NCBI GenBank assembly: GCA_013350335.1
Contig: CM023540.1
Coordinates: 3,100,001-3,164,000, forward strand
Source: Chimonanthus salicifolius
Taxonomy: Eukaryota > Streptophyta > Magnoliopsida > Laurales > Calycanthaceae
DNA: 64,000 nucleotides
Direction: 5' to 3'
In this document: in pieces, positions 11,122-20,213 of the stretch
How positions within the stretch are numbered: the first letter of the stretch is position 1
How the letters are laid out: each line of letters begins with the position of its first letter
Position numbers and translations under genes: made by a program
The notes under the pieces: model-generated
Told to the model about the DNA's origin: nothing
Database searches by the model: none
The model's input: the letters and a program-made list of their open reading frames with translations, nothing else

Positions 11122-11352
11122 TCAGAAAGCCATTGCTTGTAATTTTGATTCTGTCCTGAATGCTTCTAATTGGAACATAGCATACGCTTGAATGAAAATT
11201 ATTCTTGGTCTTTCATATCGTTGATGTCGTGGGTTATTTCTATGAGTGCATATTTGCAGGTGTTGTCGTATATGTTCAAGAAGGATTTCTATTATTCTTA
11301 ATGTTCGAACATCTACATAATACTTCTTAAGCAAAGCATGACGATTAGACAT
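11122..11352 (-). CDS. Unit A small ORF I (76 codons)
   Basis: First ORF after the leader, intact here and in E (41263-41493), both exactly 76 codons. It is basic, with LLKKYYVDVRTLRIIEILLE, then HIRQHLQICTHRNNPRHQRY and a hydrophobic tail IIFIQAYAMFQLEAF. The preceding AG at 11356-11357 follows a pyrimidine-rich run, so the ORF may start just after a leader splice acceptor. No recognisable domain. Its place matches ORF1 of badna- and tungroviruses. Function unknown. Confidence 0.7.
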   Translation of the reverse strand: MSNRHALLKKYYVDVRTLRIIEILLEHIRQHLQICTHRNNPRHQRYERPRIIFIQAYAMFQLEAFRTESKLQAMAF

Positions 11353-11422
11353 ATTCTATAAAAGAAACAACATGATTAGAAAACAACATAATAACAAACT
11401 TATATTATCAAACTCATAAAAG

Positions 11423-11437
11423 TTTTATTACTTACAG
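11423..11437 (-). promoter_or_regulatory. Leader poly(A) signal overlapping a 5' splice-site consensus, unit A
   Basis: The minus strand reads CTGTAAGTAATAAAA: GTAAGT (11430-11435) directly precedes AATAAA (11424-11429). The same 13-15 bases occur in B (22412-22426) and E (41552-41566). The poly(A) signal lies about 120 bases downstream of the TATA box, as expected of a terminally redundant pararetroviral RNA. A pyrimidine-rich run ending in AG at 11356 would close an intron of about 80 bases. Confidence 0.6.
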
Positions 11438-11547
11438 ACTGAGTACAGGACTCCAAGCTTTAGCACACTTCAGACTTACAAGCTCACACTTACAGCTTCT
11501 ATATTTTGATTTCAAATGTCGATGATCTAAAATGAAAACACAGAGCT

Positions 11548-11557
11548 CCTTATAAAG
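11548..11557 (-). promoter_or_regulatory. 35S-like TATA box, unit A
   Basis: Minus strand CTTTATAAGG in the frame GCTCCATC-TTTATAAGGAGC. The B copy is TATATAAGGAGC, matching the TATATAAGGA core of caulimoviral 35S promoters. Upstream there is an imperfect inverted repeat around TTGGTCGG. Position before the leader and primer-binding site is as expected for the pregenomic promoter. Confidence 0.7.
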
Positions 11558-11812
11558 ATGGAGCAAGGGCACAATGGATAAGCTCTCTTCCGACCAAGAG
11601 AGGACAACACACAAAGTAAAAGGACTTTTTGCAGACACAACCTTCCAAACCAACTTTACAAAAAGAGATACCCCACTTGGGGACACAGTAAAAATATACA
11701 ATAAGTGAATCATCTCTTGACCAAATGGGATGCACACTAAGAACAACTTTATCTTCTTTTGATAATTCTAAGACATCTGGCAGCATACCCCCACCAAAAG
11801 AGATAAGTCCAA

Positions 11813-11826
11813 TGGCTCTGATACCA
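11813..11826 (-). other. tRNA-Met primer-binding site, unit A
   Basis: Minus strand TGGTATCAGAGCCA, complementary to the 3' end of plant initiator tRNA-Met, the standard minus-strand primer of Caulimoviridae. It marks the conventional genome origin, here the A/B head-to-tail boundary. Confidence 0.93.
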
Positions 11827-13103
11827 ACATTCAACAGGATCTCACTTTGTCATTTGTCATATCTTCTTTTTCATTTGTCTTAACTTCTTTTCCATCAAAT
11901 CTTTAGCTTTTGTAGAGTTCATGCGGAATAATTCAGCCAACCGAGACTCCATTTCCTTTTCTTTTCCTTTGTCCTTGGCTGAGGAATACCAGAATTTTCC
12001 ACGACGAAGGTACTCAGTAACTGATGTAACACCCCAATTTCTCAATGAAGTGGAAAATTATGAAAATGCCCTTGATGTGTTAAATTAATTATTTTGTGAT
12101 GTTAAGTAAGGAAATGGTGGGGCCCATTGCTCAAATTAAGGTTATATGAGCACATTATGAATGTCAAGTTTGATTGGATGGGTAATGTACATCAATTGGG
12201 TCGAAAATGGCTAAATGGGTCAAATGGCTCAATTGGACCCAATGGGTCAAAATGGATGATTTGACCATTGTGTAAGCTCAAATTAAATGAAGTCAAGCTG
12301 AACTGATAGGAAATCAGTTATAGCAAAAATGGGTAGGCTTGAAACACAAGTGAAAACCAATTACAAGTGACCAAAATACCCATAATTGGGTCATGGAGTC
12401 AAAAACAGGTCAAGGAGCTAAAGGGGGACCCAATGGGTCGGGTTGACTAGTTTGACCACGGATGACCGTGTGGGCCCTCAACTGAACTCAAGTGTGAGTT
12501 AATTCAGCTTGAGTTAGACTGATTTGAAATGAGTTTAATTTAAGAAAAGAGTTGATTCAAATATGGAGCATTAAATGTGATGAGTTGGATGAGTTGGTTT
12601 AGAATAAAAATATCCCGAGTTAAGTGAGTCAAGAGGAGATGGAAATGAGTTGTAATCTCACACAACACTTGATCAGAATCAATCTCAGCCGTTGGTATGA
12701 AGGGGTGCTTTGGCAAAGCCAAAAGACACCAAGGTTGGGCGGCACCTATCCATTGAATGGATGCATTGTTCCATTACCAAGGGGTGCAACGTTTGGCACC
12801 AAGGGGTGTCTTGGTTAACACCCAATGCCCCATCTTTAACAAAATTAAATGAGGGAGGATGAATGGGAGTTGGGGGCTGAAACTACGAAAGAAAAGCATT
12901 ACCATACTTGGCCGTTTTTCACACAAGGAAATCCAAGAATTCCCATCTCTCTCTCCCTCTCTCCAATTCGTTTTCTTGGCTGAACAGCAGAGGTTTTTGG
13001 CACCAGTTAATCAAGTATAAACTAGCAAGGAATTAAGGAAAGAAAGAAGAAATAAAAGGGAGAAACCAAGGATCAAAGGCAAGAAGGAAGTTTGGAAAAT
13101 TTG

Positions 13104-13109
13104 GTAAGT
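13104..13109 (+). promoter_or_regulatory. Conserved 5' splice-donor-like GTAAGT in LTR 1
   Basis: TTGGTAAGTATC after the CT patch. Sense-strand equivalents: GGTAAGTAG in LTR 3 (36876-36881), GGTAAGTGC in the Gypsy-2 5' LTR (63528-63533), GGTAGGTGT in its 3' LTR (54787-54792), TGTGAGTAT in LTR 4 (51269-51274). Each lies just upstream of the palindrome array. Confidence 0.5.
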
Positions 13110-13235
13110 ATCTATGTGTTATTTTGGTTTAATAACATGAAACAAGTGGGGTATGTATTGGGCCATGGTCATGGCCGAATACACCAATGTTTAACCTTGA
13201 TTAATGGAGGATCTAAAATGGTAAAAATAACCATT

Positions 13236-14330
13236 GGGTTCGGCCACCATGGAGGGCCGAACCCCATGTAAAAGAATGGTTGGTTTTCATGTTTTGAAAC
13301 ATGGAAACCATAGAGCTTTGGTGGACTGTTTTTGGGTTTTACTTAGGATTCAAATGCATGTTTTAGAAAGGGTTAAAAACATGGATTTGAATGACATAAG
13401 GACTGAAGTTAACATGGGTTTAAACAGTGGATTAAAATTGATAATTTGGACCATTTGGATCGGCCATCTTGGATGGCCGAATCTTGGGACAAGTGGATGA
13501 ACTTATTTGGATAGGTTTCTAAGAGGTACAAATGCAGCAATATTATACTGATATTGTATGTTTAAATAGCACCTAAAACATGTTTGAAAGACCAAAACAT
13601 CGACATAGGGTTCGGCCACCTTGGATGGCCGAACCCCATGTATGTAATTGATGTGATTTGGTGAAGTTGAATTTACTGTTTTGGTGGATGTTTATGCGGC
13701 TGAAACATGTATATGTCATGGTTGAGTTAGCATGATTAAACCATGAATAATCATGGGTAATTGATGGATCAATCAGATCAAGAGAACCATTGGGTTCGGC
13801 CATGTGCATGGCCGAACCCCATGTGGCTATTTTTGGGATGAATGGACCAAGTTTATGGGTTTTCTTATGTGTGTTAAATGGAAATAAGCTTGCTGTTTTG
13901 GGTTGGCCATGGGATGGCTGAACCATGTAGTTAACATGGCTAAATAGTAGAGCCTAACTTGTAAACAAATGATGGGATCATTGAGTAGGAGGATCATAGG
14001 GTTCGGCCATATGAATGGCCGAACCCCATAGATTGTTTTGTTCGAGATTATGATTTGTTTGTATGAGTTGGATTAAGTAAACATATGGATTTATCTTTCG
14101 ACTTAGTGATATGTAAATAACCAGCCACTATATATGGTGAAAGAAGAGACAAAATCAGTATGGTGAGGTTCGGCCATGTAGTATGGCCGAACCCCACTAG
14201 TGGTCATTTAGTAGGCCTAGTGGCTAACTTGTAATTGGGTTGGTTAAAAATCAAAATGAAGATTCATGTATGAAAGGTGTAAAGGATCAAAAACAAAGTG
14301 GTGAGGTTCGGCCATGTTGTATGGCCGAAC
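13236..14330 (+). repeat. Class I palindrome array in LTR 1 (seven copies)
   Basis: Inverted repeats with arms GGTTCGGCCAT and ATGGCCGAACC, at 13236-13264, 13458-13483, 13608-13636, 13792-13819, 13999-14026, 14167-14193 and 14304-14330. Loops are 3-7 bases and spacing is about 140-220 bp. Between copies the DNA is unique. Outer flanks extend the stems in a copy-specific way, for example GTG outside one arm and CAC outside the other. Confidence 0.9.
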
Positions 14331-14780
14331 CCCACTAAGGTAGATTACTTTTATGAGCTTTGATTATGAGCAAGATTAGACATTCGTTAGACTAATGGAA
14401 AATCTGTGAATACAAGCCAAATGAAGGGATTGATCGAAGGACTTACAAGATGTTTTGGGTCTTATATGTGAATGGACATTTAAATGATAGTATGACTTAC
14501 TTATTGTTACATCACAAGGTGACGAGAGTTGAACGACGTGTGAGTCGTGACCGGGTGAAGGTCAAAAAGGAACGGACACTTAAGCAAAGTTTAAGTAGGT
14601 TTCCTACCTACTTGTAACCACAGTTTTTACCCTAGTTTTCTTTATGAGAGTCTTGTATATTTTTATGTGGTTTCGAATGATATGTTATGCATTTACAAAT
14701 GGTATACGAAACATTGGCATCTCATGCGTGGACATGGGATGATGACTGAGGTTCTACAGTGTTGCAATTATGGGTTACAT

Positions 14781-14956
14781 CTTCCTTAGGCGATGAGAGT
14801 CCCGCCAGGAAGAGTAACATGAGGATCATAGTCACATTGGTCTCCTTAGGCGATGAGAGTCCCGCCAGGAGGACTAATAGGTGATATGAATCAAGTCAAT
14901 GATGAAAAGATGGAAAGTGTATTGTGATTTACCTTGACGGTGCGAGGCACGTCAAG
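14781..14956 (+). repeat. Class II hairpins in LTR 1 (three)
   Basis: Two copies 60 bp apart: 14781-14812 (CTTCCT-TA-GGCG ... CGCC-AGGAAG) and 14841-14872 (CTCCT-TA-GGCG ... CGCC-AGGAG). A third, at 14933-14956, has perfect arms CTTGACG/CGTCAAG. The first two differ by a paired T-A to C-G exchange in the stem. Confidence 0.82.
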
Positions 14957-15463
14957 TGATGGCTATGAATGTACATGATGGGAGAGAATCATTGCATGTG
15001 CATACTTCATAGCATTGGTTTACCTGTTTTGACTAATCATGTACTATGATATATATGCATGTTTTACATGCTAATCATGTGGTAGCCCTGATTCGGGAAC
15101 CTACTGGGCGCGTTGATCTACCGCCCTAATTCTATCCTCAGAGGAGAATGCAGGTACAAGGAAAGGGAAAAAGAAGGTTGATGACCAGGAGGGGAGCCAA
15201 GCCTAAGTGCTTGAATGATGAACATGATTATCTATCTATTGTCATTTAAATTATATTTTGATGGACATGTAATAAGTTAATTCTTGCTATGGTTTGATTA
15301 GGTTATTATCTTGGAATGGTTGATTTATGTTAATTAATATTTGAGATTGTTACTTGCTATCTAGTCATTCTATTCCGCAAATAGTCTAGTTTATTCCGCA
15401 TGTTGTAGTTAGTTCCATGTGTGATTCATTATCATGGTCTAATCCATGTACACATGGGTGGCC

Positions 15464-15499
15464 AGTTAAGGTTCAGACTTGAGTAGTCTGAACTTAACT
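15464..15499 (+). repeat. Class III hairpin in LTR 1
   Basis: AGTTAAG ... CTTAACT outer arms, with a perfect inner stem TTCAGACT/AGTCTGAA and a five-base loop (36 nt in all). It is followed by CGCGTCGTGACG, which is conserved in all LTRs of the window. It lies about 100 bases from the LTR 3' end. Confidence 0.88.
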
Positions 15500-16747
15500 C
15501 GCGTCGTGACGCCGCCCGCTCCCTTTCGATGTTTTATTATTATTATTTAAAAAAAAATTAGACTCTGATTTCTCGGAAAGGACGGGGCGTTACAACTGAT
15601 CCGTTGGGATTGACATGAGAGTCAGGGTCCCATCAAGGATGAAGGTTCTCAAGGGGCACACCTTCAGTCATCAAGATTTTCGTCAGGATCATGATTAGAA
15701 TCCGAATCATGCTAATCACCTTTCTTTTTTGGCAAATATTCTTCTAAAATCTGTTTAATCTTTTCTTCAGATTCAACAGACATATCCATAGGATCAGGGG
15801 ATTTTTCCTGAGCAATTTCTTTAGCAATTTTCTTGGCTAAGAGATAAGCCATGACCGTTTCATTCTCAAGAGGCTTTTCATCTGAAAGAGGATCATTAGT
15901 CTTTTCAGGAGGAGAGCTTTGATTCAAAATTCTCTCATAAGTATCATTCTCGATTTTAGGCCACCATTTTTGGTACATAATTTGAAAAAGACAAGTGTGA
16001 CCATATAAATCATTTTTCACCTCAAATTTCCATTGGAGAATGTATGGAATATGGAACTTCGCAAACAAATGAAGAACATTAATCATATCACAAGAGATTT
16101 TTTCTTCAACTTGGCCAAATTTAAAAAATAGATAATGAAAATTATCAGGAAGGATTTTCCGGGAAGCACCAAAATGAGACCACCAAGTGAAGAGAAACCA
16201 AGATGGGAAATTATGGTGAATAGGAGTGACATCAGGACTTTTTTCTTTGAATCTAATAAACCAAGAATGACTATACTGACGATTTTGCCACATTAACGCA
16301 AATTTCCATGTGTCAATATTATCCCAATAATTAAAGAACTTGGTCGAATTATAAAGCTGGACTAATTTTGTCATGTAAAGAGGACCATCCCAATCTTCTT
16401 CAGTAAGGATTTTAAGAATAGTGAACTTTGAATAAGTGATGATACCGTTTGCATTTTTGTTGTGGAAGATGATGACGTTTTTTGTCTGATGTAAAATATT
16501 GAGATACCATTCACGGGTTTTTCTCTTGTCCGGGGAATAATAATGAAGTCCCTTTCCAAAGAGAAAATATACATTATCTTCAACAGATCTTTCTTCCATA
16601 AGACAAGCTGAAGTAACAAGAATTTTGTTACTAGTGTAAAGATATAATTCTCATTGACTTGCGTCTTTTGTTGGAGTAAAACCCTTTTGGCTTTCTTCTT
16701 ATTCTGCCAATTTCTCTTTTCCTTTCTTCTGAACGAATGGAGAAGAG

Positions 16748-18248
16748 CTAGTCGCCATTTTGTCTTCCCTGAAGGAATTCTCTAGTAAGAAAGTCAGGGA
16801 GAGAATTAGAATTTCCATTGATAGATTCAATCTTGAACTCAAAGACGGATAAAATGGCTTGCCATCTGGCAAATATTTGTTTAGAGACAAGATTTTTGAC
16901 ATCTTTTTCCAGTATTTCTTTCGCTGTTTTGGCGTCAACTCTGATCAGAAATTCTTTATTTAATAAATCATGTTGAAATTTTGTCACACAAAGAATAATG
17001 GCAAGAACTTCATTTTTGATGGTTGAATATTTCTTTTGAGCTTCATTCCAAAGGCCAGAGTTGAATCTTATGAATTCTTCTTTTGAATCCTTTTGTTGTA
17101 AGAGGATTCCTCCATAACCGATATCTGAAGCATTTGTTTGTACTATTTTGAAAGCTTCTGGATCAGATAAACATCTGCAAGGAAGATTTTTAACTCTTTC
17201 TTTAATCTTTTTTACAGCATTGGTATGGTTGGAGGTCCATTCTTTAGGATTTTTCTTTAATCTATCTTGGAGAAGTTTTCTATCTTTTGCTAAGTCTTGA
17301 TAGTAAAAGGCTACATAATTTAAACATCTAAGAAATCTTTGTAACATATTTTTGTCTTTGATTTCATCTGGGAATTTATCAGCAAATTGAATTACTCTGT
17401 TGGTTGGAGTAATTTTTTTGTCTTCAATTTCAAAACCTAGGAATCTAATTTTCTGTTGGAACAAATTCATTTTTCTTTTGGACAAGACTAAGCCATTTTC
17501 TTTTGTAATTCTTTTGAATATATTCAAATGTTTCCAATGTTGATCAATTGATTCAGAAAAGATTAGAATATCATCAATGTAAACAACGATAAATTGGGTA
17601 TAGGATGAGAATATATTATTCATGATATTTTGAAATTCAGATGGGGCATTTTTTCAATCCAAAGGGCATGACATTCCTTTCGTAATGACCCATAGGAACT
17701 GCAAATGCAGTTTTATATCTATCTTCTTCTTTTATCTGAATCTGCCAAAATCCTGATTTTATGTCAAATTTTGAAAATATTTTGGCATTATTTAGCCTGT
17801 TAAGCAAGTCTTACGTATAAGGAAGGGGATACCTAATAGATTGCAATACTTTGTTTAAAGGCTTATAATTGATAACCAACCTTGGAACTCCTCTTTCTAT
17901 TTCAGCAGCTTTTTCGACATAGAATGCTGTACAACTCCAAGGGGATTTGCTTTTTCTGATCAATCCCTTTTTTAATAAATCACTTATTTCTTCTTGACAA
18001 AGTTTTAAATGTTTTGCATCCATTTGGGACGGACAGGCTTTTGTAGGAATATCCTTTTCATCAAATCCTTTAATGTATGGTAGACTTACAATATGCCTCT
18101 TTCTATTCCAGAATGCAGAAGGCAATTCAGAGCAGCATTCATTTTCAAATTGCTCTGTGAGAATTTTTATTTTTCTTTAAACTCTTCTTTCTCCAAAATT
18201 TTTGTAATTTGGGCAATTTTTATTTCACTTTTTAGTCCATTTACATAA
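16748..18248 (-). pseudogene. Unit B pol: RT and RNase H, protease deleted
   Basis: RT block from IKGFDEKDIPTKACPSQMDA through MPSGF-type motifs to the catalytic VVYIDDILIF (YIDD intact, about 17560-17600), then the connection domain and RNase H with QTNASDIGYGG (expected D replaced by N, shared with A and C), ending at TAG 16748. The whole protease is absent. At 18249-18257 the frame jumps from the coiled coil (GDLQREL) to a segment downstream of the protease. In unit E the lost stretch is bounded by two copies of TTCTCTTTG 619 bp apart. A one-base insertion in the poly-T near 17652 also breaks the frame. Confidence 0.92.
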
Positions 18249-19012
18249 TTCTCTTTGTAGATCTCCAAGAGTCAATGGTTTGTTTATAGCATGGATTTTT
18301 TCAGCTCTATTCATAAGGTCAATTAAGGAATAAGTTGGCATATGAAATGTTTCTTTTTTCCTTTTTGGATTATATGGGGTTTCATCATTTTTTGGTCGTG
18401 AACTCTGTGAACTCTCTCCCTCCCCTCCCAATTTTGAAATTTGATTTAAAAATTGAACTTTTCTCTGGATCAAGGATATTATCAACCATTTCAAGGAGCA
18501 ATTCTTGAGAGGTAGTTAGGACACGAATATGTATACCAAGATCCTCATCAGAGGGTAATGACCATTCTCCCTCAGTACCATGATCATCAGAATTACATGT
18601 ACATGCTTGAAATTGTTTAATGAGTTGACGATGAGGAACATTTTCTTCAACACTGGATTCATCAGTAGATGAGCTAGACTCCTGTTCTTCTTGGGAATTT
18701 AATTCAGAGTCTTCTCTATCAGAAATTTCTTCATCATCCTCTTTAGTAATTTTTCGAAGTTTCTTCTTAGGATATTTTTCCTTTTTGAAACATTTGTTTG
18801 AATAGTGACCCTTTTTTTCCACAAGTATAGCAAGTAGGTATTTTTCCAGTTGGGTTTTCTCTTTTAGGATATTTTTTAGATTTTCTTTCGAATAAAGGAG
18901 TATCATAATTTTTCTTTGAAAATTGACTCTTAAATCTACTAGATTTATATTTTTTCATCATTTTATTTCTTCTTTCGGGCATGAATCTAGAACACGAAGG
19001 TGTTTTTTTTTT
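18249..19012 (-). pseudogene. Unit B zinc-knuckle and coiled-coil segment
   Basis: Basic KKYKSSRFKSQFSKKNYDTP, knuckle region CYTCGKKG then a one-base insertion (about 18818) that shifts HYSNKCF into another frame, an acidic run SDREDSELNSQEEQESSSST, then LNQISKLGGEGESSQ and the start of the coiled coil, cut at 18257 by the protease-removing deletion. A long A-tract (about 14 A on the minus strand) follows the capsid stop. Confidence 0.82.
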
Positions 19013-20213
19013 TTATTTTGGTGTTTGGTCCAAACCAAATTGGAAGCAGAAATCTCCTAATTATCTGTCTCCAGCGTATTTTCTCATTTTTTCTGTTTGT
19101 TTACTGATTTTTAAGTCAGTACAGAACGCAATACCGACCTTATTAATCCTTTGTATAATTCCTCCGAATGTCAGCATACTGTAATTAATGGTACCATGCA
19201 TTTTTTCTCTCAAGGAGTTACACACCTTTTCAGGGAATAAGGGTGGTAATCCTGAAATGAACCTTTCTTTCCAAATATCAGAATTGTAATCATACAGTTG
19301 GTATACCTTTGATAAAAATACGTCTTTATACCAACGAAATTCTCCTAAGGTTTTACATCTTAGACGATGTAATTGCTGCCGATTTTTCTCCTTAATTAGA
19401 GCAATTCCTCTAGTGAATTCATTGAGAATGCACAAAAGTAGGACACTGACACAATCAGATTGTGTTTCATAATTTTCAGGGATTTGACTAGTGCCTGCTT
19501 CAAGTTTGATATTGGGATCTACTAAATTTCCTGTGATTTTATCTCTGTATATAATCCATAATTCCACCATCCTCTTAATATCCCATTGAAATAGGTGGTT
19601 ATCATGAGAAAGATGTTTCTTGGAGTGTTTCCCCTAACTTCACAAGCATTAGAATATATCAGCATACTATGGACCATTTGGATTATTTGATATTCAGTTA
19701 ATCCATCTAAATTCCATTCATATAACGAATTTCCCGAATATGATGGGTCTTGAGTATACGTATATGGGGCTTCTTCAAGTTGCAGATCTATAGGAGTTGG
19801 TCTGGAATAATAATTCTTTGTTGTAAGCAGTTCTGCTTGGGATTCCATTTCTTTAAGCGGTTTATTAGCAAGTTTTCTGACGCATAGACTCTGAGGATGC
19901 TAAATCCTTTTCCCCCAACAGTGAGACTTTCCATTCTAGTAGTTAATTCTTTTTGCATTTCATCTGTCATTTTAAATGGTCCTTCTTGCAAAATAATTCC
20001 TGATGGCAATTTTCTAGGAACATATATCGCATTTGCAGGGATTTCTTCTGAACTTTCTTCTTTCCCTTTATTTAATTCTGGTTTTGCTCTAATTGCTCTT
20101 TCTATCCTATTTGTTTGTTCTCCAATGGTTAATAAGGATAGATTAGCGTAATTATTTTGTTCAATTATATCTCCAAGGCTCCTTGCGATGTCAATACCAT
20201 TTATTTCGGTTTT
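19013..20213 (-). pseudogene. Unit B capsid region
   Basis: Lies between two same-frame TAA codons: FE-TAA at 20214-20216 and TPK-TAA at 19013-19015. Contains FKMTDEMQKELTTRMESLTV, the intact Q in LTEYQIIQMVHS (E and F have a stop there), TPRNIFLMITTYFNGILRGW, and the RFISGLPPLFPEKV block. A deletion of about 36 bp removes the SGAQRLEIENA stretch after WWNYGL. An extra stop follows KYAGDR (19061). Confidence 0.85.

Larger units (their letters stand above)
4827..11826 (-). mobile_element. Endogenous pararetrovirus unit A (Caulimoviridae)
   Basis: Minus-strand viral genome copy from its primer-binding site (11813-11826) to the junction with Gypsy-1 at about 4826. It contains leader, two small ORFs, movement protein, capsid, zinc knuckle, protease-RT-RNase H and the first part of the terminal ORF. 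At its right end it joins unit B head to tail across an intact primer-binding site. It has no integrase and no LTR. Movement-protein and capsid sequences next to RT identify it as a plant pararetrovirus rather than a retrotransposon. Confidence 0.93.
12025..15594 (+). mobile_element. Solo LTR 1 (3570 bp), plus sense, TSD ACTGA
   Basis: Begins TGTAACACCCC and ends GGGGCGTTACA, flanked by ACTGA at 12020-12024 and 15595-15599. The flanks rejoin the terminal ORF of unit B exactly. No retrotransposon coding sequence is inside. Order in sense direction: TTGACC/GGGTC-rich part (12120-12480), CT-rich patch (about 12945), donor-like GGTAAGTAT (13104-13109 core), seven class I palindromes (13236-14330), class II hairpins (14781-14956), class III hairpin (15464-15499), A-tract and end. 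It matches Gypsy-2 LTRs in layout, so it belongs to the same broad family. Confidence 0.93.
11857..16758 (-). pseudogene. Unit B terminal ORF, split by solo LTR
   Basis: Starts at ATG 16756-16758, inside the pol stop (ATGGCGAGTAG, 11-base overlap). It reads to 15600, is interrupted by the 12025-15594 LTR, and ends at TGA 11857-11859. Visible sections are the SSSSPFVQKKGKEKLAE head, a conserved aromatic-rich core (WYLNILHQTKNVIIFHNKNA, FNYWDNIDTWKFALMWQNRQ, FPSWFLFTWWSHFGAS), an acidic stretch with MDMSVES, and a basic tail ending in a short duplication (KKLRQMKKKI). Stops: CAA to TAA after KLAE and TCA to TGA after DASQ, both shared with C. The protein family was not recognised. By position it corresponds to ORF4/P46 of tungrovirus or the transactivator of caulimoviruses. 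Confidence 0.85.

Noticed and set aside
13236..14330. Regularly recurring palindromic repeats suggesting a CRISPR array
   Set aside because: Spacing is irregular, spacers are long, there are no cas genes, and the host is clearly a plant. The palindromes recur at matching places in several LTRs.
12025..15594. DNA transposon with terminal inverted repeats
   Set aside because: Ends are TG...CA with 5-bp target duplications, and the sequence matches the layout of the LTRs flanking a gypsy internal region (Gypsy-2).
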